Assembly: GCA_036496585.1 (NCBI GenBank)
Contig: DASXLB010000042.1
Coordinates: 124,001-188,000, forward strand
DNA: 64,000 nt
Origin: Vicinamibacterales bacterium
Lineage (GTDB): Bacteria > Acidobacteriota > Vicinamibacteria > Vicinamibacterales > 2-12-FULL-66-21
Reading direction: 5' to 3'
Shown here piece by piece: positions 1-10,148 of the stretch. Under the pieces are notes generated by a model. That model was not told the DNA's origin, did not search any database, and worked only from the letters and a program-made list of their open reading frames with translations. How positions within the stretch are numbered: position 1 is the stretch's first letter; each line of letters begins with the position of its first letter. The position numbers were made by a program, and so were the translations under genes.

Positions 1-12
1 GAGGATGGTCAA
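1..12 (-). CDS. rseP: Start of a probable RseP-type site-2 protease (partial)
   Basis: Only four codons are inside the window: TTG ACC ATC CTC, read on the minus strand. The TTG overlaps the TGA stop of dxr as TTGA, the same coupling seen at pyrB/pyrC and tilS/ftsH here. RseP intramembrane proteases often follow dxr in bacteria, and their first residues are often hydrophobic of the type M-T/S-I-L. The call rests on position and these four codons, so it is an inference. Confidence 0.35.
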
Positions 13-1130
13 GAGGTCGATTGTACCCCAGCGGTCGTCCGGGCCGCGAAGGCCCGCGCCCAGCGATCGATCTTTCGGACGTCGTCGAGTCCTGCTACAT
101 GGCCACCGCCGTCCCCTTCGTAGGCATCCATCGTTCGGGCTATCACGTCGCCGATCCCCGGGAAGGCGAGGCGCCCGTCCATGAACGCTGAGACGGCGAT
201 CTCGTTGGCGGCGTTCAACACAATCGACAGCCCCTCGGCGCCGCCCAGCGCCCGGAACGCGAGCGCCAGGCATGGGAAGCGCCCGAGATCCGGCGCCTCG
301 AACTCCAGGCGTCCGGCGCGCGCCAGGTCGAGCGGCGGCAGCGGCGCGCGCCAGCGCTCGGGATACGACAGCGCATACTGAATAGGCAGCTGCATATCGG
401 TGACGCCGAGCTGCGCGATCACCGATCCGTCGATCATCTCCACCATGGAATGGACGATCGACTGCGGGTGCACCAGCACCTCGATCCGGTCGGCGCCGAC
501 GTCGAACAGCCAGCGCGCCTCGATCACCTCGAGCCCCTTGTTCATCAGGGTTGCCGAGTCGATCGTGATCTTCGGCCCCATGCGCCACGTCGGATGACGC
601 AGCGCGTCGGCGGCGGTGACATGCGCCAGACGGTCGGCAGAGAGCGTCCGGAACGGTCCGCCCGACGCAGTGAGCAGCAGCTTGCGCACCTCAGCCGGGG
701 CGCGGCCGTGCAGACACTGGTGAATCGCGTTGTGCTCGCTGTCGACCGGCAGCACCGCGACCCCTCGGCGCTTGGCCGCCGCCATCACCACCGATCCGGC
801 CATCACCAGGATCTCCTTGTTGGCGAGCGCGATCGTCTTTCCCGCCTCGATGGCCGCGAGCACCGCGTCGAGCGCGGCGGTGCCCGACGAGGCAAACAGC
901 ACGACGTCGGCGTCGGGGTGCGTCGCAATGTCGATCAGACACTCCGGTCCGCGGTCGGCGGCGAGCGCATGACGCGACGGCTGATATTTCTTCACCTGCT
1001 CGCCGAGCCGTTCGGCGTTGCCGCCCGCCGCCAGCGCGACGACCCGCAGCTTGTCGGGATGGGCGTCGACCACCGCGAGCGCGCTCTGCCCGATCGAGCC
1101 GGTGGAGCCGAGGATCGCGATCCCTTTCAC
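9..1130 (-). CDS. dxr: 1-deoxy-D-xylulose-5-phosphate reductoisomerase
   Basis: This enzyme catalyses the second step of the MEP isoprenoid pathway: NADPH-dependent rearrangement and reduction of DXP to 2-C-methyl-D-erythritol 4-phosphate in the cytosol. The N-terminus has the Rossmann motif GSTGSIGQSAL. LANKEILVMAG, VDSEHNAIHQCL (metal-binding Asp/Glu) and SGGPFR are typical of Dxr, as are ATLMNKGLEVIEA and VHPQSIVHSMVE. A longer open frame exists upstream, but its first 40 codons are low-complexity and Dxr-like sequence begins at a GTG (VKGIAILG). That start gives about 373 residues, close to the family norm. cdsA lies 40 bases upstream on the same strand. Confidence 0.96.
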   Translation of the reverse strand: MKGIAILGSTGSIGQSALAVVDAHPDKLRVVALAAGGNAERLGEQVKKYQPSRHALAADRGPECLIDIATHPDADVVLFASSGTAALDAVLAAIEAGKTIALANKEILVMAGSVVMAAAKRRGVAVLPVDSEHNAIHQCLHGRAPAEVRKLLLTASGGPFRTLSADRLAHVTAADALRHPTWRMGPKITIDSATLMNKGLEVIEARWLFDVGADRIEVLVHPQSIVHSMVEMIDGSVIAQLGVTDMQLPIQYALSYPERWRAPLPPLDLARAGRLEFEAPDLGRFPCLALAFRALGGAEGLSIVLNAANEIAVSAFMDGRLAFPGIGDVIARTMDAYEGDGGGHVAGLDDVRKIDRWARAFAARTTAGVQSTS

Positions 1131-1170
1131 GGCAGGAGCCGGGACACAGAAGATGGCAGGTGGAAAAGGT

Positions 1171-2031
1171 TCATGCGATGAAGCGGACGAACATGTAGTA
1201 CACCGGCGCGGCGAACAGCCAGCTGTCGATGCGGTCGAGGACGCCGCCATGGCCGGGGATCAGGTTCGACGAGTCCTTGACGCCCGCGCTGCGTTTCAGC
1301 AGCGACTCGAACAGATCGCCGACGATGCCGAGGAACGCGAGCGCGGCGCCGAGCAGGCCGACGATCCAGAGCGGCGTGGTGAAGAAGATGTAGTGGCCGC
1401 CGATCATCGTGGCGGCCGTCCCGAACACCACACCGCCGATCGCCCCCTCGACTGTTTTCTTGGGACTGATCGCGGGCGCGAGCGGACGGCGGCCGAACGC
1501 ACGGCCGGTGTAGTACTGCGCGGAGTCGCTCACGACGATGACTCCGAGCAGCAGCAGCACCGCCGCGCGTCCGTCGATGCCGGTGCCGACCGCGAACCAC
1601 CAGTTGCCGCGGACCCAGGCGAGCGCGCCGAGCGGCAGCCCGAGATAGAGCGGCGCGAACAGCGTCCCGGCGACGTCCGCCAGCACGCCAGGTCCTGGTT
1701 TGCCTCGCCCGACGGCGACGGCCCCGCCGACGAGCAGCGCCGAGAGCAGGACAACCGGCAGGTAGTTGGGGAACAGGAGGTAGCCGCCTTCCATCGCCCG
1801 ATGCTGGTCGACGAGATCGCCCCACGCCATCACGACGATGACGAGAATCATCGCAGCGCCGGCCACGACCCGTGGCACGTCGATACCAAACGCCCTGGCG
1901 ATCGCGCTGAATTCGATCAACGCGAGCACGCCGGCGACCACGGCCAGCCCGAGCGTCCCGGCCGGCGGCAGAAACCAGATCGTCCCAATGACGACGGGCA
2001 ACAGCACCAACGCTGACAAGACCCGTGTCAC
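1171..2031 (-). CDS. cdsA: Phosphatidate cytidylyltransferase (CDP-diglyceride synthase)
   Basis: The enzyme condenses CTP and phosphatidic acid to CDP-diacylglycerol, the precursor of membrane phospholipids. The 286-residue protein has about eight hydrophobic segments. Its C-terminal half carries the CdsA signature: SDSAQYYTGRAFGRR, SPKKTVEGAIGG, then GDLFESLLKR and DSSNLIPGHGGVLDRIDS, which includes the metal-binding acidic residues. The start is GTG. It lies between uppS (68 bases upstream) and dxr, the common uppS-cdsA-dxr order. The gap to uppS holds a short heptamer array. Confidence 0.96.
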   Translation of the reverse strand: MTRVLSALVLLPVVIGTIWFLPPAGTLGLAVVAGVLALIEFSAIARAFGIDVPRVVAGAAMILVIVVMAWGDLVDQHRAMEGGYLLFPNYLPVVLLSALLVGGAVAVGRGKPGPGVLADVAGTLFAPLYLGLPLGALAWVRGNWWFAVGTGIDGRAAVLLLLGVIVVSDSAQYYTGRAFGRRPLAPAISPKKTVEGAIGGVVFGTAATMIGGHYIFFTTPLWIVGLLGAALAFLGIVGDLFESLLKRSAGVKDSSNLIPGHGGVLDRIDSWLFAAPVYYMFVRFIA

Positions 2032-2054
2032 AGTCTGCTACCTTCCACCTGCTG

Positions 2055-2089
2055 GATTCTGTCTTCTGATTTCTGGCTGCTGTCTTCTG
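2055..2089. repeat. Short heptamer array between uppS and cdsA
   Basis: Five consecutive 7-base units end in CTG: GATTCTG, TCTTCTG, ATTTCTG, GCTGCTG, TCTTCTG. They fill over half of the 68-base gap between two minus-strand genes. No inverted copy and no T-run is present, so it is not an obvious terminator. The function is unknown. Confidence 0.5.
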
Positions 2090-2099
2090 CCACCGGCGG

Positions 2100-2881
<782 letters not shown>

Positions 2882-2885
<4 letters not shown>

Positions 2886-3637
2886 GATGCCCGTCGCGTA
2901 TCGTACTCCACCTTGATGAGAAACAGCCCCTCGGGAGGGGCGGTGCGGCCGGTCAGGGAGCGGTCGCGATCGGCGAACCGGCGCTCGAGATCCATCGGGT
3001 CGCGGCGGCGGTGCCCGATCTCGACGAGCGTGCCCACCAGGCGGCGCACCATATGGCGCAGGAAGCCGCCGCCACGAATCTCGAACACCAGCGAGCCATC
3101 GGCGGCCTGTCGCCACTCCGCCGACCGCACCCGACGCACGGTGGAGCGGGGCGTCGCGCCCTTTCCCTGGAAGGCGGCAAAGTCGTGCTGGCCGGGAATC
3201 GTGTCGGCCCCCTGCTGCAACGACGGCAGGTCGAGCGGCTGCGGGACGTGCCAGACGTAGAGCCGCAGCGCCGGCGGCACGATCGGGCCGTTCCAGATTC
3301 GGTATTCGTAGGTCTTGGCCGTGGCGCTGAATCGCGCGTGGAAGTCGTCCGACATGACACACACGTCGCAAACGCGCACCGCGGGCGGCAGGTGGGCGTT
3401 CAGCGCCCGCAGCAGCGTCGCTTCGTCATGAGGACAGCCGATACGCGCGCTCGCCACCTGACCGGTGGCGTGGACGCCGGCGTCGGTCCGCCCGGCCCCG
3501 TGCAGCGTCACCGCGCCGCCGTCGATGCGCGCCAGGGCGTCCTCTATCAGCCCCTGGATCGACGTCCCGCTCGCCTGCCGCTGCCATCCGACGAAACCGG
3601 TGCCGTCGTAGGCGACGGTCAGCTTGATCGTGCGCAT
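2882..3637 (-). CDS. truA: tRNA pseudouridine(38-40) synthase
   Basis: TruA isomerises uridines 38-40 in the anticodon arm of many tRNAs. The N-terminus (KLTVAYDGTGFVGWQRQ) and GAGRTDAGVHATGQV, with the catalytic Asp in GRTDAGVHA, are diagnostic. Later motifs are FHARFSATAKTYEYRI, HDFAAFQGKG and GGGFLRHMVRRLVGTL. I chose the ATG giving MRTIKL. A TTG 24 bases upstream could also start the protein, but its GAGGAG is too close. The gene overlaps uppS by 4 bases and follows pyrE by 33 bases. Confidence 0.95.
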
Positions 3638-3670
3638 GCAGAGGGTGCGCCCGGGCTCCAAGCCTCCTCG

Positions 3671-4240
3671 TCAGGCGCGGCTGCCAGGCTTCACCACGGG
3701 CACGCCCGACGCGCACAAAGGACAGGCGGCCGGCTCGTAGGCGGCCACCTGCATCTTGACCAGCGACTGCAGCGGCACATCGAGCCGAGCCGCGTCGGAT
3801 CCGCGATCGACGATCGAGGCGGCGCCGACGACCTGCGCGCCGGCGGCTTCCGCAACGGCGATCGTCTCGCGCGTCGAGCCGCCGGTCGTGATGACGTCCT
3901 CGACGATCAGCACCCGATCGGCGGAGTCGAGCGTGAAGCCGCGGCGCAGCGTCAGCCGGCCGTCCTGTCGCTCGGCGAAGATCGCGCGGACCTGCAGCGC
4001 GCGGCCGACTTCCTGACCGATCACGATGCCGCCCAGCGCGGGGGACAGTACGGCCGTCGGCTGCAGGTGCTTCGTCCGCTCCCCCAGCTCACGTCCGAGC
4101 TGCTCGGCGAAATCAGAATGCTGCAGGACCAGCGCGCTCTGCAGATAGCGATCGCTGTGCAGCCCCGACGAGAGCGTGAAGTGCCCCTCGAGCAGCGCAC
4201 CCGCGTGGCGGAACAGATCGAGCACGTCGGCGTCAGTCAT
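3671..4240 (-). CDS. pyrE: Orotate phosphoribosyltransferase
   Basis: PyrE converts orotate and PRPP to orotidine 5'-monophosphate, the fifth step of UMP synthesis. The protein has 189 residues. The PRPP-binding loop is VLIVEDVITTGGSTRE around residue 115, preceded by SPALGGIVIGQEV; FTLSSGLHSDRYLQSA near the N-terminus is typical of PyrE. The C-terminus has a CPLC motif common in longer bacterial forms. It is distant from the main pyr cluster, and a second, more divergent PRTase occurs at 12628-13251. Confidence 0.93.
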   Translation of the reverse strand: MTDADVLDLFRHAGALLEGHFTLSSGLHSDRYLQSALVLQHSDFAEQLGRELGERTKHLQPTAVLSPALGGIVIGQEVGRALQVRAIFAERQDGRLTLRRGFTLDSADRVLIVEDVITTGGSTRETIAVAEAAGAQVVGAASIVDRGSDAARLDVPLQSLVKMQVAAYEPAACPLCASGVPVVKPGSRA

Positions 4241-4303
4241 GTGCGGCCCAGTCTACAGCGGAGCCATCGACGTGCGGCATGTCCGCTGGCGGCGATCGCC
4301 CCG

Positions 4304-5164
4304 CTACTGTCCTTCCTGTTGCGGACCGCCGGCCGTTGACCCGGCCACCGCCAGCAATGCGAGCGGGTCGACCCGCGCATGGCCGACGCGGACCGCCCAG
4401 TGCAGGTGCGGACCGGTCACCCGTCCGGTCGCGCCCACTTTCCCGACCAGCTCGCCGCGCGTCACCGTGTCGCCGGCCTTCACGTCAATCTCCGACAGGT
4501 GCGCGAGCAGCGAGAACACGCCGAGTCCGTGATCGATGATGACGGTGTTGCCGCTGAAATACAGCGGCGCGGCGAGCACGACGCGGCCATCGTTCGGGGC
4601 ATGGATCGGACGGCCGGCGGGACTGAGAAAGTCCGCGCCGGTGTGCGGCGATCGGGCTTCGCCGTTGTAGATGCTGCGCGTGCCGAACGCGCTGTTCGCC
4701 GCATCCGGCACCGGCGCCTCGAATGGCGCGCCCCACAAACGTTTCGGCGCGGGATGGTCCCAGATCTCGGTCACCTCGCGCGTCTCGCGCTCGATGCGGG
4801 CCTGCTGATCGGCGGGCGGATGGACCAGGTCCGGATCGACGCTGAGACGCCGCGTCGGAAAGACCCGCGGCTGTACGGTGACGGTGCGGCGGGCGAAGGA
4901 CTCGCCCATGCGCACGGTCAGCTCGTAGCGCCCCGGCTTCGTGTCGAGATCGATGCCGACCAGCGCCCGCCACGTCCCGCCGCTCGCCGGATACGCCGGC
5001 CAGTCGCGATCGAACACCCGAACCGACGGGGCGACGCCGCTCGCCACGGTCACCAGGAACACGTCGCCCGGACGAGTGGTGCGGGCGCGCACGTCGATCG
5101 GCTGCTGCGCCGCGAGCGGCACGGCGAAGGCCAGCAGCACGCCGGCCGTGCGCAGACGGCTCAC
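4304..5164 (-). CDS. Secreted M23 (LytM-type) metallopeptidase
   Basis: Probably a periplasmic peptidoglycan endopeptidase or an inactive activator of one. A signal peptide is visible (short basic start, LLAFAVPLA, cleavage near AAQQP). The C-terminal M23 domain shows HTGADFLSPAGRPI (zinc His and Asp), GNTVIIDHGLGV, LAHLSEIDVKAGDTV and GPHLHWAV (HxH zinc pair), so the catalytic residues are present. About 120 residues between signal and domain look beta-rich and bind nothing I recognise. The GTG start overlaps the stop of the upstream S9 peptidase gene as GTGA, suggesting coupled translation. Confidence 0.9.
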   Translation of the reverse strand: MSRLRTAGVLLAFAVPLAAQQPIDVRARTTRPGDVFLVTVASGVAPSVRVFDRDWPAYPASGGTWRALVGIDLDTKPGRYELTVRMGESFARRTVTVQPRVFPTRRLSVDPDLVHPPADQQARIERETREVTEIWDHPAPKRLWGAPFEAPVPDAANSAFGTRSIYNGEARSPHTGADFLSPAGRPIHAPNDGRVVLAAPLYFSGNTVIIDHGLGVFSLLAHLSEIDVKAGDTVTRGELVGKVGATGRVTGPHLHWAVRVGHARVDPLALLAVAGSTAGGPQQEGQ

Positions 5165-7530
5165 GACGTCTTCCCTTTGCCGGTCCGGAGGTTGTCTTCG
5201 AACAGCTTGAGGATCCGCGTGTATTCGTCGGCCCAGCTCGCGTTGCGCAGGAAGCCGTGGTTCTCCACCGGGTAAGGGGCGAACTGCCAGTTCTCCTTGT
5301 GCAGCTCGATCAGCCGCTCGACCAGCCGCACGGAATCCTGGAACAGCACGTTCGTGTCGACCATGCCGTGACAGATGAGCAGCGCTCCCTTGAGTCCGGC
5401 GGCGAAATAGATCGGCGAGCTCTGTCGATACGCCTCGGCGTCGGTCTGCGGCACGTTGAGAATGTTCGACGTATAGCCGTGGTTGTAGTGGGCCCAGTCG
5501 GAGACCGGGCGCAGCGCCGCTCCGGCCGCGAAGACGTCCGGCGTCGTGAACATCGCCATCAGCGTGATGAACCCCCCATAGCTGCCGCCGTATACCCCGA
5601 TCCGCTTCGGGTTCACCTGTTCCTTCGCCGCTAGGTAGGTCGCGCCGTCGACGACGTCCTCGAGATCCTTGCCGCCCATGTGGCGGTAGATTGCGGTGCG
5701 CCAGTCGCGGCCGTAGCCGGCGCTGGCGCGGTAGTCGACGTCGAGGACAACGTAGCCGCGCGACGCGAGGAGGTTGTTGAACATGTACTCGCGCGCGTAG
5801 TCGGACCAGTAGCGGTGCGCGTTCTGCAGGTAGCCGGCGCCGTGCACGAACACGACACCGGGATGCAGCGGATCGCGCCTGGCGCCGATCATTTCGGGCG
5901 TGAAGAGTCGCGCGTGCACCTCGGCTCCGTCACGCGCCGGGTAAGTGATCACCTGCGGATCGATCCACGGGAAACTGCGCCACTGCGGCGTCGGACTGGT
6001 GGTCACCTGCGTGGCCTTCGCGCCGGCGGCATTCGCCATCACGTAGACCTCGGGCGGCTTGGTGCTGTACGAGTAGATCAGAGCGAGCGTCGAATCATCG
6101 GGCGAGACCACCGCCTGGTTCGACCCGCTCATCGAGGTCAGCCGGGTGCGCGCGCCGCCGTCGATCGGAACGGTATACACCTGACGTTCGCCCGGATGGA
6201 CTTCCGTGGTGGTGAGGTAGAACCGGCGGCCGTCACTCGACAGCGTGGCCTCCGTGACTTCCCACTTGCCCGACGTCAGCTGCCTCGCCTTCGCGGCGGG
6301 ATCGGTGACGTCGATCGTGTAGAGGTGCATCCAGCCGTCGCGCTCGGACAGAAACCACACGCGCTTGTTGTCGGGCAGAAATGCCGCGCCCGGCGCGCCG
6401 AACCCGCCGCCCGCTTCGCGAATCCAGGCATCGTCGTGCAGCACGTCGATGCTGCGGGTCTTGCCGCTCTCGGGATCGACGGTGACATACCAGCGGTCCT
6501 TGTTGTCGGCTGAGCGCGCGCCGGCGACCGCCAGCGTGCCATCCTCCGACAGCGCGGGCATCGACCAGCGGATGTCACGCTCCGGTTTCCTCCCTGCGCT
6601 CGATGGAGCGTCCGGCGGAGAGCCGGCGAAGCCGGCATCGGCCCACACCGATTTCGCGGTCTTCACATTGATGATCGCGAGCAGAAGCCGGTTCTGGGTA
6701 TCGCCAACCGCCGTCCGGCCGGGAATGTCCTCGACGTAACCGGTCTCGTTGACCCAACTGGGCACGACGACGGTGCGCGCGCCGGCGGGACGCTCGCCGA
6801 CCACGGCGAACACGTGCGTCTCGTCTGGCGACAGCATCAGATCGACGACCGTCTGGCGATCCTGGAGCTCGAGCGCCGGCAGCTTCTCCTGCTTCTCCTT
6901 GTCGTCCGCCTTCTGCTTCCGGTCGTGCGCCTCCTTGACCGCGTCGAGCAGCTGCTCTTCCTGATCGCGCAGAAACTTCTGGCTGTCGGTCAGCCGCGGC
7001 TCCGGCTTCTTTGATCCGTTGTCGGTCAACTGCTGCACACCGGCGCCGTCGAGCGCGGCAAGATAGAGGTTGCCGTCGCGCACGTAGGTGATTGCGGTGT
7101 CGTGCCGCACCCATCGCGGGCTCGTCTCGGTCGCGCTGGTGCGCGTGATCATCCGGCGCGTGCCGGCGGCGTCGAGCAGCACGATGTCGCCGTGGTCGGC
7201 AAACACCACACGCGCGTGCGCCTTGTCCCAGCGCCCGTTCGGCGGCGGCACCGTCCTGGTCTGCGCCTCGGTCAGCTTCACCGGCAGTCCACCGTCGCGC
7301 CCGACCGAGTACGTCGAGGCGTCCTCTTCGCCCGGCCGGCGCCAGTCGAAGTAGAGCGTCCGCGAGTCGGCCGCCCAGCGCAGGTTTTCGGGCGGGTAGC
7401 CGACCAGGTCAGGACCTCGCATGATGTTGTCGACGGTCAGGGGAAAGGCGGCGGGCGCCTGGGCGGTCGGCAGCGCAACCGCGGCCAGGAGCGCCAGAGG
7501 CACCAGCTTCACAAACGTAGGCGTGCGCAT
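5161..7530 (-). CDS. Secreted S9-family prolyl oligopeptidase (DPP IV/acylaminoacyl-peptidase type)
   Basis: This 789-residue serine peptidase probably degrades peptides in the periplasm or outside the cell. After a signal peptide (LVPLALLAAVALPTAQA) come several hundred residues of beta-propeller repeats of the DPPIV_N/WD40-like type. The alpha/beta-hydrolase domain follows: GVYGGSYGGF carries the nucleophile Ser, HGMVDTNVLFQ the Asp, and ENHGF the His. The frame is open upstream to 7869, but the signal peptide marks ATG at 7530 as the start. It is divergent from the tolC-like gene and overlaps the M23 gene by 4 bases. Confidence 0.93.
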   Translation of the reverse strand: MRTPTFVKLVPLALLAAVALPTAQAPAAFPLTVDNIMRGPDLVGYPPENLRWAADSRTLYFDWRRPGEEDASTYSVGRDGGLPVKLTEAQTRTVPPPNGRWDKAHARVVFADHGDIVLLDAAGTRRMITRTSATETSPRWVRHDTAITYVRDGNLYLAALDGAGVQQLTDNGSKKPEPRLTDSQKFLRDQEEQLLDAVKEAHDRKQKADDKEKQEKLPALELQDRQTVVDLMLSPDETHVFAVVGERPAGARTVVVPSWVNETGYVEDIPGRTAVGDTQNRLLLAIINVKTAKSVWADAGFAGSPPDAPSSAGRKPERDIRWSMPALSEDGTLAVAGARSADNKDRWYVTVDPESGKTRSIDVLHDDAWIREAGGGFGAPGAAFLPDNKRVWFLSERDGWMHLYTIDVTDPAAKARQLTSGKWEVTEATLSSDGRRFYLTTTEVHPGERQVYTVPIDGGARTRLTSMSGSNQAVVSPDDSTLALIYSYSTKPPEVYVMANAAGAKATQVTTSPTPQWRSFPWIDPQVITYPARDGAEVHARLFTPEMIGARRDPLHPGVVFVHGAGYLQNAHRYWSDYAREYMFNNLLASRGYVVLDVDYRASAGYGRDWRTAIYRHMGGKDLEDVVDGATYLAAKEQVNPKRIGVYGGSYGGFITLMAMFTTPDVFAAGAALRPVSDWAHYNHGYTSNILNVPQTDAEAYRQSSPIYFAAGLKGALLICHGMVDTNVLFQDSVRLVERLIELHKENWQFAPYPVENHGFLRNASWADEYTRILKLFEDNLRTGKGKTS

Positions 7531-7562
7531 GATGCCCAATACTTTTACACACCAAGAGAACC

Positions 7563-7583
7563 GGACGGCGTTTCGGGCCGTCC
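7563..7583. promoter_or_regulatory. Hairpin in the S9 peptidase/tolC divergent region
   Basis: A perfect 7-base inverted repeat (GGACGGC / GCCGTCC) with a 7-base loop lies in the 127-base gap between two divergent genes. It could be an operator or a 5' leader hairpin for either gene. No T-run follows, so it is unlikely to be a terminator. No clear promoter boxes were assigned in this gap. Confidence 0.35.
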
Positions 7584-7657
7584 AACATAGGGCCGCACTG
7601 GTTCTTGCTACAGGTCGGCGTGACATTCGTCGGCACAACACTTTGGAGAGCACTGTA

Positions 7658-9280
7658 ATGCGTTTGTACCAGCAATTCCGGGCCTTGTTCGCGCGTCCGG
7701 CGGCGATCGGCGTGGCGGTCGTCGTGTTCGTTTCCGCACTGCCGTTGTCCGTTTCCGGACAGACCCAGGGAACGGCGCCGTCACTGCCGCCGTCACCCGG
7801 TGGGGAGGCCATCGTCCAGGGGACGCCGCTGTCGATCGACGAGGCCGTGAAGCTGGCGCTCGAGAACAACCTCGGCGTGCAGATCGAGAAGCTGAATCCC
7901 CAGATCCAGGTGCTCGGGATCTCGCGCGCGATCTCGGCCTACGCGCCGACGCTGTTTTCGACGGTGAGCCAGCGGAACGCGACCGCCCCGCCGACCGACT
8001 TCCTGTCGGCGAGCGGCGTCAACGTGGTGACGAGCGGCAGCGTGGCGGCGACGGCCGGCGTGCAGCAGCTGCTCAAGTGGGGCGGCGCCAGCTATCAGGT
8101 AGCCTTCGACGGCACGCGCGCCACCTCGACTGCGTCGTACACCCTGTTCAGTCCCGAGCTCGGATCGGATTTCAACGCCACCTTTACACAGCCGCTGCTG
8201 CGCAATTTCAAGATCGACGCGACGCGGCAGCAGCTCGCGCTGAGCCAGAATCTGGCGAGCGCCGCCGACATCCAGCTGCAGGAGCGGATCACGCAGACGG
8301 CGCGCAACGTGCGGGCCGCCTACTACCAGCTCATCGGCTCGATCTCGGGGCTCGAGGTGGCGCAGCAGTCGCTCGACGTCTCGAAGACATCGCTCAAGAA
8401 CAACCAGACGCGCGTCGAGGTCGGCACGATGGCGCAGATCGACATCGTCTCGGCCGAAGCCGAGGTCGCGAGCAACGAAGAAGGGGTCATCGTCTCGCAG
8501 GCGGCGATTGAGACGGCGCAGGACCAGCTGCGCACCCTGCTCATGAACCCGAACCAGCCCGACTTCTGGACGGCGCGCTTCGTGCCAAGTGAGCAGCCGA
8601 CGCTGGCGCCGCGCGCGATCAACGTCGACGCCGCGGTCAAGAACGCGCTGCAGAACCGCACCGACATCCAGTCCTTCAAGAAGACGATGCAGAACACGGA
8701 CATCAACATGGCGTACGCGCGCAACCAGAAGCTGCCGGCAGTCGACCTGACGGCGCGCTACGGGCTGACCGGCATCGCCGGCACGCAGAACATCTACGGC
8801 ACCAACGCCATCGACGGCTCGTCGATCGTCACGGGCCAGACGGTGCGCGGTTTCACCGACGCGCTGCACGACGTGTTCGGCAACGATTTCAAGACCTGGA
8901 GCTTCGGCGTCAACGTCTCATACCCGCTCGGGACGAGCAACGCCGACGCGGCATTCGCGCAGTTGAAGCTGCAGAAACAGCAGGACGGGCAGAACCTGCA
9001 GAATCTCGAGATGGCGGTGACGACGCAGGTGCGGCAGGCGGGACGCGACGTCAACACGAACCTGCGCCGCGTCGAAGCCACGACCCGCGCGCGCGAGCTG
9101 GCCGAGCAGAAGCTCACCGCCGACAACAAGCGCTTCGCGGTCGGCCTGGCGAGCACGTTCGAGGTGCTGCAGACCCAGCGCGACCTGTCGCGCGCCCGCC
9201 AGTCGGAGCTGAGCGCGATCATCGACTACAACCGATCGGTCGTCGACTTCGAAGCCGTGCAGACGTCCCCCATCCGGTAG
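7658..9280 (+). CDS. TolC-family outer-membrane efflux protein
   Basis: Probable outer-membrane channel of a tripartite efflux or secretion system. The 540-residue protein has a signal peptide (AAIGVAVVVFVSALPLSVSG) and then PLSIDEAVKLALENNL, the usual start of OEP repeats. Two related halves are rich in long Ala/Gln coiled-coil helices (RARELAEQKLTADNKRFAVG; FEVLQTQRDLSRARQ). The ATG at 7658 follows GGAG at suitable spacing, and upstream in-frame codons belong to the divergent gene's leader. No adaptor or inner-membrane pump gene is adjacent, so the partner is unknown. Confidence 0.9.
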   Translation: MRLYQQFRALFARPAAIGVAVVVFVSALPLSVSGQTQGTAPSLPPSPGGEAIVQGTPLSIDEAVKLALENNLGVQIEKLNPQIQVLGISRAISAYAPTLFSTVSQRNATAPPTDFLSASGVNVVTSGSVAATAGVQQLLKWGGASYQVAFDGTRATSTASYTLFSPELGSDFNATFTQPLLRNFKIDATRQQLALSQNLASAADIQLQERITQTARNVRAAYYQLIGSISGLEVAQQSLDVSKTSLKNNQTRVEVGTMAQIDIVSAEAEVASNEEGVIVSQAAIETAQDQLRTLLMNPNQPDFWTARFVPSEQPTLAPRAINVDAAVKNALQNRTDIQSFKKTMQNTDINMAYARNQKLPAVDLTARYGLTGIAGTQNIYGTNAIDGSSIVTGQTVRGFTDALHDVFGNDFKTWSFGVNVSYPLGTSNADAAFAQLKLQKQQDGQNLQNLEMAVTTQVRQAGRDVNTNLRRVEATTRARELAEQKLTADNKRFAVGLASTFEVLQTQRDLSRARQSELSAIIDYNRSVVDFEAVQTSPIR

Positions 9281-9354
9281 CACGAAGGAGCCGACGGAAC
9301 CGAGGGTGGGCAGCGTGGTCGCGCCGGGCTCGTCTGTTTGTATAGACTGCGGGC

Positions 9355-10146
9355 GTGCCGAAGGTGACGGTCACGATCATCACCCGCGACGAGGCGGCCA
9401 ATATCGCCGCCGCGTTGTCGTCGGTGGCGTGGGCCGACGAAATCGTGGTGGTCGACGCCGGCAGCGGCGACGACACGGCCTCGATCGCGCGCGCGGCGGG
9501 GGCGCGGGTCGAGGTGCGCGGCTGGCCCGGCTACAGCGAGCAGAAGAACTACGCCGCCTCGCTCGCGTCCCACGAGTGGATCCTGTCGCTCGACGCCGAC
9601 GAGCGGGTCTCGCCGGAGCTGGCCGAGGAAGTCCGCGCGGTGCTCGCGACCGAGCCGCCGCGCCGCGGCTATCGCGTCCCGCGCGTCAGCTTCTATCTCG
9701 GACGCTGGATCCGCGGCACCGACTGGTATCCCGATTACCAGCTTCGCCTCTACGACCGGCGCGCCGGGCGGTGGAATGGACGGGTCGTCCATGAGTCGGT
9801 GGCGCTCGACGGCGAGCCTGGCCTGCTGCGGCACGACCTGCAGCACTATCCGTATCGGGACATCAGCCATCACCTCGCCACCATCGACCGGTATACGGCG
9901 CTGGCGGCGCAACAGAACCGCGCCGATCGCCGCGGCGCGACGCTGGCCGGGATCGCGCTGCACCCACCGTTCGCCTTCTTCCGCAATTACGTCCTGCGCG
10001 GCGGCTTCCGACTGGGCGGCACCGGACTCATCGTCTCGGTCCTGAACTCCTATTACGTGTTCCTCAAGCTCGCCAAGACGCGGGAGCTCGGCATGCCGGG
10101 CGTCCCCGATCCCGCGCCTGGGCACGCCGATCACGGCCACCGTTAG
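9355..10146 (+). CDS. Family 2 glycosyltransferase (WaaE/KdtX-like)
   Basis: Transfers a sugar from a nucleotide-sugar donor, probably to a lipopolysaccharide core or other surface glycan. The GT-A fold begins TVTIITRDEAANI. VDAGSGDDT and LSLDADERV (the DxD-type metal site, about residue 80) follow. NYAASLASHEW and the C-terminal RNYVLRGGFRLGGTGL stretch match lipopolysaccharide core GT2 enzymes. The start is GTG with no Shine-Dalgarno; a TAGACT box ends 6 bases before it, so the mRNA may be leaderless. A second glycosyltransferase gene starts 2 bases after the stop. Confidence 0.88.
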   Translation: MPKVTVTIITRDEAANIAAALSSVAWADEIVVVDAGSGDDTASIARAAGARVEVRGWPGYSEQKNYAASLASHEWILSLDADERVSPELAEEVRAVLATEPPRRGYRVPRVSFYLGRWIRGTDWYPDYQLRLYDRRAGRWNGRVVHESVALDGEPGLLRHDLQHYPYRDISHHLATIDRYTALAAQQNRADRRGATLAGIALHPPFAFFRNYVLRGGFRLGGTGLIVSVLNSYYVFLKLAKTRELGMPGVPDPAPGHADHGHR

Positions 10147-10148
10147 CG

